Shown: piece by piece, positions 56,276 through 64,000 of the stretch
Layout of the letters: the number at the start of each line of letters is the position of its first letter
Numbering within the stretch: the first letter of the stretch is position 1
DNA from: Clostridium muellerianum
Lineage (GTDB): Bacteria > Bacillota > Clostridia > Clostridiales > Clostridiaceae
Length of the DNA: 64,000 nt
Reading direction: 5' to 3'
NCBI RefSeq assembly: GCF_012926525.1
Contig: NZ_JABBNI010000004.1
Coordinates: 62,001 to 126,000 of the forward strand
Program-made: the position numbers and the translations under genes
The notes under the pieces: generated by a model
Database searches by the model: none
Told to the model about the DNA's origin: nothing
The model's input: only the letters and a program-made list of their open reading frames with translations

Positions 56276-56986
56276 CTATTGTACTGGTTTTGCATATTCA
56301 AATTTATAAGTCTTATTATACTTTTTAATAAGAATATTATCTGATTTTTCAAACTTAACATCGCACAAACCTTTGAAATCAGAAAAAACTTCTGGAAAAC
56401 TCATATCTCCATATAATAAGTTTTTATCTCCTATAGCCTGAATAACAATTCTTCTAGATGGAGATATTTTTTCATCATTTATTAAAATATAATTTCCAGC
56501 AGCTCTTATACCTGTCCTTGAAAGTATTCTTGTATCATTTATTGATATAGCCTCCGCTCCTGCAAACTTTAATTCATTTACTAAATATACTAAATGTTTA
56601 TCAGTTATATGATCTTCTACATTATTCCCAAAAATTTTAGCATCTGGTGTAATGTAAATTGTTATACCAGGACCTTTTACATCTGTAGAACCAGTAAATA
56701 TTCTTGTATCCTCTAACTCTTTTAAAAGATTCTTTGTAGCATCACTTTTACCTGCTGCTGCATTTTCATAGTTCTTAATTTGATTTTGAAGATCATTTAC
56801 TTTACCTTCCAGTTCCTTCTTTTGTTTTTTGTATTGCTCAATTTCAACAGTAACATCTGTACCATTCTTATTACTTAAATTTAGTGTTTTATCCTGTTTC
56901 AAAATCATCTTAAATTGATATGAAAGCATAAATCCCAATATGCCTAATACTACAGCAACAGTTATTTGAGCCTTAATCTTACCCAT
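56276..56986 (-). CDS. DUF881 membrane protein B
   Basis: It has 236 residues: a membrane span at 8-25, a coiled coil (QYKKQKKELEGKVNDLQNQI), then the DUF881 domain (KGPGITIYITPDA, LKFAGAEAISINDTRI, GDKNLLYGDM). Paralogue of the gene at 55072-55800. Between divIB and sbp. Confidence 0.88.
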   Translation of the reverse strand: MGKIKAQITVAVVLGILGFMLSYQFKMILKQDKTLNLSNKNGTDVTVEIEQYKKQKKELEGKVNDLQNQIKNYENAAAGKSDATKNLLKELEDTRIFTGSTDVKGPGITIYITPDAKIFGNNVEDHITDKHLVYLVNELKFAGAEAISINDTRILSRTGIRAAGNYILINDEKISPSRRIVIQAIGDKNLLYGDMSFPEVFSDFKGLCDVKFEKSDNILIKKYNKTYKFEYAKPVQ

Positions 56987-56998
56987 TTTTTCCTCCTC

Positions 56999-57769
56999 CT
57001 ACTTTTGAATAAAGAATACAGGGTTACCATCAAAACTTACATCTACATATCCCTTAGCACCTTTAAGTCCTCTACTACTAATTACATTTAAAGCTTCATT
57101 AACTTTTTTATCCAAATTATCTCTTCTACCTAATTTAACACACATATCGTTAAAATACATTTTTAAATCCACAGTATTGCTTAAATCTATAGAGGTAATT
57201 CCCATTGAATTTTTACTATTTAAAATAATGTTTCCCAAATCAGTTACTATATCTATTTTAGATTTATCATCATTTTCTAATATTTTACCAATTTCGCTTT
57301 TATCATATTCGAAACCTTCTAGTTTAATTAAATTCATTCCCTTTATTTCGTCTCTTTTTTGAAGGAGGATTGCATTTTTATCTACTACAAAATACTTATT
57401 ATCTTTTACATTATAGAATAAAGCTTCCCTCTCTTTTACGTTTATTTCCACGGAAGCTGGCAACTTTCTTTTTATCTGCACTTCAGAAATATATGGATTG
57501 CTTAAAATATTATTTTCTCCGTTTTTAATATTTATATAAAATATATTATTACCCTTGTACACATTTGATAAATTAATAATTTCTCTAGAAGAAATATTTC
57601 TATTTCCAACTACTTTAATAGCCTTTATACTAAAGTACGGATGTTTTAAACATAATGTAACACACACTGATACTAGCAAAATAAACAGCATAAGTATTTT
57701 TTTTATTCTTTTTCTCTTTCTCCTTCTTAAAATCAATTCATTTCCTGTTTTTGGAGAAGTTAAAGCCAT
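56999..57769 (-). CDS. divIB: Cell-division protein DivIB/FtsQ
   Basis: It has 256 residues: basic cytoplasmic tail (RRRKRKRIKK), one membrane span (about 25-42), then the POTRA domain (FSIKAIKVVGNRNISSREII) and beta domain. Part of the divisome complex with FtsL/DivIC. Follows ftsW after a hairpin. Confidence 0.93.
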   Translation of the reverse strand: MALTSPKTGNELILRRRKRKRIKKILMLFILLVSVCVTLCLKHPYFSIKAIKVVGNRNISSREIINLSNVYKGNNIFYINIKNGENNILSNPYISEVQIKRKLPASVEINVKEREALFYNVKDNKYFVVDKNAILLQKRDEIKGMNLIKLEGFEYDKSEIGKILENDDKSKIDIVTDLGNIILNSKNSMGITSIDLSNTVDLKMYFNDMCVKLGRRDNLDKKVNEALNVISSRGLKGAKGYVDVSFDGNPVFFIQK

Positions 57770-57876
57770 AGTATATCAATCCACCTCAATTTTTTATAAG
57801 ATATATATATAATAACACTTCGTTAAATTAATTTCATTAAATTTTTCATTAAATTTTTATTGAATGTGCCTTACAT

Positions 57877-57912
57877 AAATTGTAGCATTGCTATTTGCAA
57901 TGCTACAATTTT
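57877..57912 (-). other. Perfect hairpin between ftsW/spoVE and divIB
   Basis: AAATTGTAGCATTGC and GCAATGCTACAATTT form a 15-bp perfect stem overlapping the ftsW stop. Followed by ATGTAAGG, not a T run; terminator or processing site. Confidence 0.6.
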
Positions 57913-59023
57913 ATTCATATTCTTTTTGTCTAGATATATTTAAAAGTATTCCCATAGCCATTAAATTGATTGCTAGCGCGCACCCTCCATAACTTATAAA
58001 AGGAAGAGGTACTCCTGTTACAGGCATAGAACCAGTGACAACAGCTATATTTATTATTGCCTGTATTGCAATAACTGATGTAATTCCTGTAGCTAAAAGA
58101 GTTCCATAGGTATCTTTAGCCCTTACTGCTGTTACTATTCCTCTCCATATTAGGATAATAAATAATGTAATTATAATTGTGCAGCCTATGAGTCCCAGTT
58201 CCTCTCCAATTATAGAAAATATAAAATCATTATGAGGCTCAGGTATGTAATAGCATTTTTGCCTTGATCTTCCAAGACCCATACCCCATATTCCTCCAGA
58301 ACCTAATGCTAAAAGTGATTGTATTAACTGATACCCATCACCCTTAGGATCCTTCCATGGATCTAAAAAGCTCTTAAACCTATCTAACCTATATGGCTCA
58401 AATGCTATTCCTGCTATTCCTGCTAAGGATACCAGTCCCATTAAACCAAACATGTGAGATTTTCTAGCCCCTGCTACATAAAGCACTATTAATGTAACTA
58501 TCATTATTACTGAGGCTATACTTAAATTTTTTTCTGCTAGTACCATACCTGCATAAAATCCAGATATTATAAGATAAGGTACAACCCCATATAAAAGCGT
58601 CTTTAACTTTTCTCCTTTATTTTCTATGCTTTTAGCCAGGTAAAGCACTACAACATACTTTGCTAGCTCTGAAGGTTGAATTGATGGTAATCCACCTATC
58701 TGTATCCATCTTCTAGCTCCATTTATTGGTTTAAAAGCAAACACTGCTAATAAAAGCACTACAGTAACTATCATAATTATTTTTGTATATTTCTTTATTT
58801 TATGATAATCCATCCTTATAGTAATAAACATAAATAAAATTCCTACTAAAGCTGCTCCTGCCTGCTTTTTTAAGTAAAAAGTGCTATCTTTTATGTGTGG
58901 ATTAAAATATGCACTGTAGGAACTGGCACTATAAACCATAATAACGCCAACAGCTACCAAAAGCATTACAGTTGAAAATAGTACAAAATCAATAGGCCCC
59001 ATTTTACTACCGGGTTTATTCAT
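57911..59023 (-). CDS. ftsW: SEDS-family glycan polymerase FtsW/SpoVE
   Basis: Septal or spore-cortex peptidoglycan polymerase partnered by a class B PBP. It has 370 residues and about ten spans. Motifs GARRWIQIGG, LDPWKDPKGDGYQLIQSL, GLGRSRQKCYYIPEPHNDFI, GVPLPFISYGG. FtsW and SpoVE cannot be told apart here; the partner PBP at the right edge has PASTA domains as SpoVD does. Confidence 0.93.
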   Translation of the reverse strand: MNKPGSKMGPIDFVLFSTVMLLVAVGVIMVYSASSYSAYFNPHIKDSTFYLKKQAGAALVGILFMFITIRMDYHKIKKYTKIIMIVTVVLLLAVFAFKPINGARRWIQIGGLPSIQPSELAKYVVVLYLAKSIENKGEKLKTLLYGVVPYLIISGFYAGMVLAEKNLSIASVIMIVTLIVLYVAGARKSHMFGLMGLVSLAGIAGIAFEPYRLDRFKSFLDPWKDPKGDGYQLIQSLLALGSGGIWGMGLGRSRQKCYYIPEPHNDFIFSIIGEELGLIGCTIIITLFIILIWRGIVTAVRAKDTYGTLLATGITSVIAIQAIINIAVVTGSMPVTGVPLPFISYGGCALAINLMAMGILLNISRQKEYE

Positions 59024-59078
59024 TCCTATATCCTCCTAGACAATTACTTTTATCAGACTAAACTCTTAACAACTTAAA

Positions 59079-60032
59079 TCATAAAGACAAAAAGGCAACC
59101 AAGCACAATATTACAGTAACAATACAAAAAACGGAAACGACCTTAGTTTCGTGCCAGCCTGATAATTCAAAATGATGATGTATTGGACTCATTTTAAATA
59201 TTCTTTTTCCTGTAAGTTTAAAAGATGCTACTTGAAGAATTACAGATACTGTTTCCATTACATATATTCCACCCACTATTATAACCAATAATGGTAATTT
59301 TAATATCAAAGCTACTGCTGCTACTGCTCCACCTAAAGCTAAAGAGCCTGTATCTCCCATAAAAACTCCTGCTGGAAAAGCATTATACCTTAAAAAACCT
59401 AAAAGTGCACCAGCAACTACACCACAAAATATTGATAAAGTATAGTGTCCCATGGCAAGACTTAATAATGCAAAGAAAGTCATAACTAATAATGTAACAG
59501 ATGTTGCTAATCCATCTAAACCATCTGTTAAATTTACAGCATTAGTAGTAGCTGTAAAATAGAAAATTATACACGGAATATAAAACCATCCAAGGTTAAA
59601 TGTTATATGAGCAAATGGTATTATTATAGAAGTACCTATATCCGGATTTTTAGCAGCATAATATGCAAAACATCCTGATACCCCTAAAAGTAATATCATT
59701 TTTTGATAAGCCCTTAATCCTAAATTTTTCTTACGTATAATCTTTAGTCCATCGTCTAATGCACCTATTACTCCAAAGGCTACAAAAGCATATAAAGCTA
59801 TCATTGCTTCGTCACCTGGCTTCTTTGCTACAAGAGCCATAGTTATAAATGAAGATAGTATGAATATTATTCCTCCCATAGTAGGTGTTCCTGATTTTTT
59901 TTGATGACTCTTAGGTCCTTCCGCCCTTATACTCTGTCCAAATTTTAGTTTATGTAATATTGGAATTATAATAGGACCTTCTAATATTGATATAAAAAAT
60001 GCAACTAATACTGAATAAATTAATCTATCCAC
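59079..60032 (-). CDS. mraY: Phospho-N-acetylmuramoyl-pentapeptide transferase
   Basis: Makes lipid I at the membrane. It has 317 residues and about ten spans. Motifs [22 protein letters not shown] (Asp pair) and [12 protein letters not shown]. The start is GTG 60032 with GGAGG 7 nt upstream. Confidence 0.97.
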   Translation of the reverse strand: MDRLIYSVLVAFFISILEGPIIIPILHKLKFGQSIRAEGPKSHQKKSGTPTMGGIIFILSSFITMALVAKKPGDEAMIALYAFVAFGVIGALDDGLKIIRKKNLGLRAYQKMILLLGVSGCFAYYAAKNPDIGTSIIIPFAHITFNLGWFYIPCIIFYFTATTNAVNLTDGLDGLATSVTLLVMTFFALLSLAMGHYTLSIFCGVVAGALLGFLRYNAFPAGVFMGDTGSLALGGAVAAVALILKLPLLVIIVGGIYVMETVSVILQVASFKLTGKRIFKMSPIHHHFELSGWHETKVVSVFCIVTVILCLVAFLSL

Positions 60033-60043
60033 CCTATAACCTC

Positions 60044-61432
60044 CTATAAGTTATTTTTCTTAAGTTCTTCTACTATTTTTTCAAATTTCATAGACCTTGA
60101 AGCTTTGACCAAAACTGTATCTCCTGATTTTAAATATTCATCTACTAAATATCTTACACCTTCACTATAATCACCAAAAGCTTTATATTTAGATTTATTA
60201 TTAACTTTAAAACCTTCTTCAAAAGCTTTATTATATTCTCCAAAAGTCAAAAGTAAGTCCACTCCATTTTTAGCTGCATACTCACCTACTTCTTTATGAG
60301 CCTTACAAGATTCCTCTCCAAGTTCTCCCATAGTTCCGAGTACAGCTATTCTTCTGTTAGAATCTATATTTTTTAGTACATCTATAGCTACCTTCATTGA
60401 ATCAGGATTAGCATTATAACAATCATTTAATATATTAAAATTCTTACCCTTAATAATATCCATTCTCATAGCAGTTGTTTGAAGATTTTTCAAGCCTTCT
60501 TTTATATCCTCATATTCCATACCTAATATCTTCCCACAAGCTATAGCTAGTAATGAATTTGATATTGTGTGTTTTCCTGGTATTTCTACATGAAATACTT
60601 CTTTGTGTTTTTTGCCATTTTCCTCTACTTTAAATTCTACAAAACTTTCTTTAAGTTCTATTTCAGAAGCCTTAAAATCGTTACTATCTTCCATTCCAGT
60701 TTTGCATATAGAAAATTTACTACTTTGCACCTTAGAAAGAAGATCATTATCTCCATTTATAATTAAAATACTCTTTTCATTAAAAAAGTCTGTAATCTCC
60801 AGCTTTGCCTTTAGTATATTATCTCTTGTTTTTAGGTTACCTATATGGCTTACTCCTACATTGGTAATTAAAGCTATATCTGGTTTTGCAGCTTCTGCCA
60901 TTCTGTGAATTTCATTTAAGTTATTCATTCCCATTTCAAGTACTGCTATATCATAACTGTTATCCAGTTTGAATATCATTAATGGAAGTCCTATTTCATT
61001 ATTAAAATTCCCTTCAGTTTTGAATACCTTATACTTAGAACTTAATGCTGCCGCTAACAGATCCTTGGTAGAAGTTTTTCCATTAGATCCTGTTATACCT
61101 ATTACTTTTAAACCTAGTTTGCTTCTGTACGCCTTAGCTAAATCAAGCAGCGCTTTCTTTGTATCTCTAACTTTTATTATTGTAGTTCCTTTTTCTATTT
61201 TATCCTCTTTATATTTAATTTCATCTATAATGCATATAACAGCACCTTTACTGCTGGCAGCTTCTATATATTCATTTCCATTAAAATTTTCTCCTTTTAA
61301 TGCTATAAATATATTACCTTTTCCTATTTTCCTTGTATCTGTACTTATTTCATTAAAATTGTCATAGTCACCCTGTAATACAACTTGACCTTGTACTGCA
61401 TTAACTATTTCACTAAAGGTCATATGTTCCAA
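60044..61432 (-). CDS. murF: UDP-N-acetylmuramoyl-tripeptide--D-Ala-D-Ala ligase
   Basis: Adds D-Ala-D-Ala to the peptidoglycan precursor. It has 462 residues. ATP loop [28 protein letters not shown], and [12 protein letters not shown]. The start is probably TTG 61432 with AAGGGG 9 nt upstream; ATG 61423 would be 18 nt away. Between murE and mraY. Confidence 0.95.
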   Translation of the reverse strand: MEHMTFSEIVNAVQGQVVLQGDYDNFNEISTDTRKIGKGNIFIALKGENFNGNEYIEAASSKGAVICIIDEIKYKEDKIEKGTTIIKVRDTKKALLDLAKAYRSKLGLKVIGITGSNGKTSTKDLLAAALSSKYKVFKTEGNFNNEIGLPLMIFKLDNSYDIAVLEMGMNNLNEIHRMAEAAKPDIALITNVGVSHIGNLKTRDNILKAKLEITDFFNEKSILIINGDNDLLSKVQSSKFSICKTGMEDSNDFKASEIELKESFVEFKVEENGKKHKEVFHVEIPGKHTISNSLLAIACGKILGMEYEDIKEGLKNLQTTAMRMDIIKGKNFNILNDCYNANPDSMKVAIDVLKNIDSNRRIAVLGTMGELGEESCKAHKEVGEYAAKNGVDLLLTFGEYNKAFEEGFKVNNKSKYKAFGDYSEGVRYLVDEYLKSGDTVLVKASRSMKFEKIVEELKKNNL

Positions 61433-61448
61433 TTGTAAACACCCCTTC

Positions 61449-61616
61449 TATATGGACATCTTCAGAAAAATAACTAGTCAGTATACTAGGATATTTTCCA
61501 TCATACTACGTCCACAGAACCTATTGATAAAATAACTATCTATAGAACCTATCTCCTTGTCTGATAAAAAATATCTGTCGTACCTTCCGCTTATTATTTC
61601 TCTTAAGATATCTTAT
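61449..61616. repeat. Palindromic dispersed repeat, copy 4 (inverted, diverged)
   Basis: Aligns with the reverse complement of 4008-4170: TATGGACATCTTC end, GAAAAATAAC, CTACGTCCACAGAACCT, CTCCTTGTCT, AAAAAATATCTGTCGTA and closing CTTAAGATATCTTA. It fills the murE-murF gap, and its end supplies the last codons (KIS and stop) of murE. Confidence 0.7.
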
Positions 61617-63060
61617 TCAATTCTTCTATAATTTCTGCAATTACTTCTCTTTCATCAAAGTGAATAGTTTTGTCCTTTAATATTTGATAGTCTTCATGTC
61701 CTTTTCCAGCTACCACTATAACATCACTTTTTTGAGCCATCTCCATAGCCTTTTTTATAGCTTCTCTTCTATTTTCTACCACAACATAATTATCTTTTTC
61801 TACACCTGCTACAACTTCTTTTATTATAGACATAGGATCCTCAGTTCTAGGGTTATCTGAAGTAATAACCGCTTTATCACTTAATTCTGTACCTATCTTT
61901 CCCATAATAGGTCTTTTCGTATTATCTCTATCTCCTCCACATCCAAAAACACTTATAAGTTTTCCTTTTGTAAATTCTCTTGCTGTTTTTAGTATATTTT
62001 CAAGTCCATCAGGAGTATGTGCATAATCAACTATAACCTCATAGCCTAAATTATAATCTTTAGTTACTATTTCACATCTTCCAGGTACACACAGCATACT
62101 TTCTAACCCCTGCTTTGCAGCTGCAAGACTCATTCCTTCTCCTAAACATGCTGCTGCGCTACCAAGAGCATTCATAACATTATACCTTCCTGGTATATTT
62201 AAATTTATATGCTGAGTTTCATTTTTGTATGTTATATCAAATTCTACTCCTCTAGAATGCATGTGTAAGTTACTACCTTTAACATCCGCATCTTTATCTA
62301 TAGCATAAGATGTCTTTTTTCCTTCAGAATCTTTATATACTCTTTCACCATAATCATCATCTATATTTACAATCGAGCTTGAAGTGTTTTTAAACAATAT
62401 AAGTTTTGCATTATAATAATTTTCGAAGGTCTTATGAAAATCTAGATGATCTCTTGTCAAATTAGTGAATATTCCTTGAGAAAATTTTACTCCATATACT
62501 CTATCTAAATATAACGAATGAGATGATACCTCCATAATACAATAATTAACTCCTTCTTGTACCATTTCTGCAAATAATTTTTGAAGCTCTAAGGACTCAG
62601 GTGTAGTTCTATGAGCTGGTATTTTTTTATCTCCAATATAATTAGCTATAGTACCTAAAAGTCCAACTTTATATCCTTTAGCTTCTAAAATAGATTTCAT
62701 CATAAATGTTGAAGTAGTTTTTCCATTTGTACCTGTTATTCCTATCACCTTCAATTTATCTGAAGGATGATCATAATAATTAGCTGAAGCTAAAGCTAAC
62801 CCTTTTCTAGTGTCTTCAGTTTTTATGACTGTACAATTAGGAATGTTTTCTATATTTCTGCTGCAGATAATAGCAGTAGCTCCACTATTTACTGCATCAT
62901 TTATATATTTATGTCCATCTGTACTATATCCTTCAATGCATACAAATAGATCCCCACCTTTTACCTTTCTAGAATCATACTGAATCTCTTTTATATCTAA
63001 GTCATCGCTGCCATTTATTAATTCATACTTAATTCCTTTTAGTATATTTTTCAAGTTCAT
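61603..63060 (-). CDS. murE: UDP-N-acetylmuramoyl-tripeptide synthetase (meso-DAP-adding)
   Basis: Adds meso-diaminopimelate to UDP-MurNAc-Ala-Glu. It has 485 residues. ATP loop [15 protein letters not shown], and DNPRTEDP, the motif for DAP specificity. ATG 63060 behind GAGGGGTG. The stop codon lies inside the dispersed repeat. Confidence 0.97.
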   Translation of the reverse strand: MNLKNILKGIKYELINGSDDLDIKEIQYDSRKVKGGDLFVCIEGYSTDGHKYINDAVNSGATAIICSRNIENIPNCTVIKTEDTRKGLALASANYYDHPSDKLKVIGITGTNGKTTSTFMMKSILEAKGYKVGLLGTIANYIGDKKIPAHRTTPESLELQKLFAEMVQEGVNYCIMEVSSHSLYLDRVYGVKFSQGIFTNLTRDHLDFHKTFENYYNAKLILFKNTSSSIVNIDDDYGERVYKDSEGKKTSYAIDKDADVKGSNLHMHSRGVEFDITYKNETQHINLNIPGRYNVMNALGSAAACLGEGMSLAAAKQGLESMLCVPGRCEIVTKDYNLGYEVIVDYAHTPDGLENILKTAREFTKGKLISVFGCGGDRDNTKRPIMGKIGTELSDKAVITSDNPRTEDPMSIIKEVVAGVEKDNYVVVENRREAIKKAMEMAQKSDVIVVAGKGHEDYQILKDKTIHFDEREVIAEIIEELNKIS

Positions 63061-63092
63061 AAAAACACCCCTCTTTAATTATTTTTACATAG

Positions 63093-63140
63093 TATTGGCA
63101 TGCAACACATATAGCTTATTTATGTATTGCATGCCTAATA
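63093..63140 (-). other. Hairpin between the PBP gene and murE
   Basis: GGCATGCAATACATA and TATGTGTTGCATGCC form a 15-bp stem (one G-T). AATACTATG follows, so no T run. Probable processing or stability element. Confidence 0.6.
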
Positions 63141-63142
63141 TT

Positions 63143-64000
63143 TTAATCTCCTAATATGTCAGTGTCAAGTTTTACTACCGTTCCTTTTTGTACCTCATTT
63201 CCTGGTTCAATACTTTGATCTGACACTATTCCTTCATCATTAAAGTCTGCCTTCAAACCTAAACCATTAAACACAGCTACTGCTTTTTCAGAACTTAGTC
63301 CTTTAACATCAGGAACAGATACTACTTTATTATAGTTTTGTGTGTTTCCCGTGTAAAGTACAATTTTACTTTCCTCTTTTACTGTATAACCTGGTTTAGG
63401 ATTCATATCTATAATATAATCTCCATTTGAATCTAATTCATAGGTTAAATTGTGTTCCTTAAGCACCTTTTCAGCATCAGCTTTTTTCATACCTCTTACA
63501 TCGGGAACTATTACATCTTTTAACATACTTTTCTTTATATCTTCACTACTAGCATCACTATTAATAGCTAGGTAATTGAATATATCATTAAATACTTGCT
63601 TTGCTACTGGTGCAGATATTTGTCCTGCATAATAATTAGATGGATCAGGTTCATCTATAGATACAAAAAGAGTTATTTTAGGATCACTAGCTGGTGCCAT
63701 ACCTGCAAAAGATGCTATATATTTTCCCTGTTGATATCCACCAGCCCCAGCTTTTTGTGCTGTTCCGGTTTTTCCAGCTATATGATAACCATCTATAAAA
63801 GCTTTTTTACCTCCACCTTCTGCAACTACTTTTTCAAGATAACCTCTAAGCTGTGCCACTTTATCTGAATCTACAATTTTTCTACTATTAGATCCTGATA
63901 TATCAAACTTTTTATCTACTATTTCGCTACTACTCTTTTCATCATAATGTGATATTTCTTTCATTACATGAGGTGTTATTAAAGTTCCTCCATTTGCAAC
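63143..64000 (-). CDS. Class B penicillin-binding protein with PASTA domains, SpoVD/FtsI type (5' end cut by window edge)
   Basis: The frame is open from the right edge; the visible part is 285 residues. It begins in the transpeptidase domain (VANGGTLITPHVMKEI) and shows the KTG motif in HIAGKTGTAQKAG. Two C-terminal PASTA domains follow (VPDVRGMKKADAEKVLKEHN and VPDVKGLSSEKAVAVFNGLG). Position ahead of murE fits SpoVD or the division PBP. Cross-links peptidoglycan together with the SEDS polymerase. Confidence 0.93.
   Translation of the reverse strand, partial: VANGGTLITPHVMKEISHYDEKSSSEIVDKKFDISGSNSRKIVDSDKVAQLRGYLEKVVAEGGGKKAFIDGYHIAGKTGTAQKAGAGGYQQGKYIASFAGMAPASDPKITLFVSIDEPDPSNYYAGQISAPVAKQVFNDIFNYLAINSDASSEDIKKSMLKDVIVPDVRGMKKADAEKVLKEHNLTYELDSNGDYIIDMNPKPGYTVKEESKIVLYTGNTQNYNKVVSVPDVKGLSSEKAVAVFNGLGLKADFNDEGIVSDQSIEPGNEVQKGTVVKLDTDILGD

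Overview
The window reads as chromosome of a low-GC, endospore-forming, arginine-fermenting Clostridium (sensu stricto type). The AT-rich sequence, strong Shine-Dalgarno (SD) sites, frequent TTG/GTG starts, a full spoIIIA operon, spo0A, spoIVB, and an arginine deiminase (ADI) pathway all point there. Species cannot be fixed from sequence alone. From about 10 kb onward almost every gene lies on the minus strand; the notable exception is rqcH at 40.8 kb.

Region 1 (1-9.4 kb): a chemoreceptor-like gene with an unusual C-terminal solute-binding domain runs off the left edge. Next comes the ADI island. A plus-strand unit arcB-arcC converges on a minus-strand unit arcA-arcB-arcD plus a TrmB-family regulator. 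The two arcB copies are about 99% identical and inverted around a 4-kb core. Both arc promoters are near-perfect sigma-A promoters followed at the same distance by the same palindrome. Arginine is taken up by ArcD, deiminated by ArcA, split by ArcB, and ArcC makes ATP.

Region 2 (9.6-23.8 kb): spo0A, spoIVB, recN, two argR paralogues, nadK, tlyA, dxs, oapA, a large structured RNA recognised as OLE RNA, ispA, xseB, xseA, nusB and an Asp23-family gene. The order matches the conserved Firmicutes spo0A-nusB block.

Region 3 (23.9-38.4 kb): spoIIIAH to spoIIIAA (forespore-mother-cell channel), a zinc-ribbon protein, efp, pepP/Q, then a type IV pilus or ComG-like cluster (ATPase, platform protein, pilin, several minor pilins, PilM/N/O-like proteins).

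Region 4 (38.6-52 kb): a lipoprotein, dapF, rqcH, an rRNA methyltransferase, a cell-wall amidase, the PyrR-controlled pyrR-uraA unit, rluD-lspA, a DksA/TraR-like protein, aroF, mtnN and aroB.

Region 5 (52-64 kb): the division and cell-wall cluster: divIVA, ylmH, yggT, sepF, yggS, two DUF881 genes flanking sbp, divIB, ftsW/spoVE, mraY, murF, murE and the 3' part of a PASTA-containing penicillin-binding protein cut by the right edge.

Dispersed elements: a roughly 163-bp palindromic repeat occurs three times plus one half copy. Two of these copies supply the last codons of neighbouring genes. A second repeat of about 100 nt sits in the leaders of argR and the methyltransferase gene. No rRNA, tRNA, CRISPR array, prophage or intact insertion sequence was seen.
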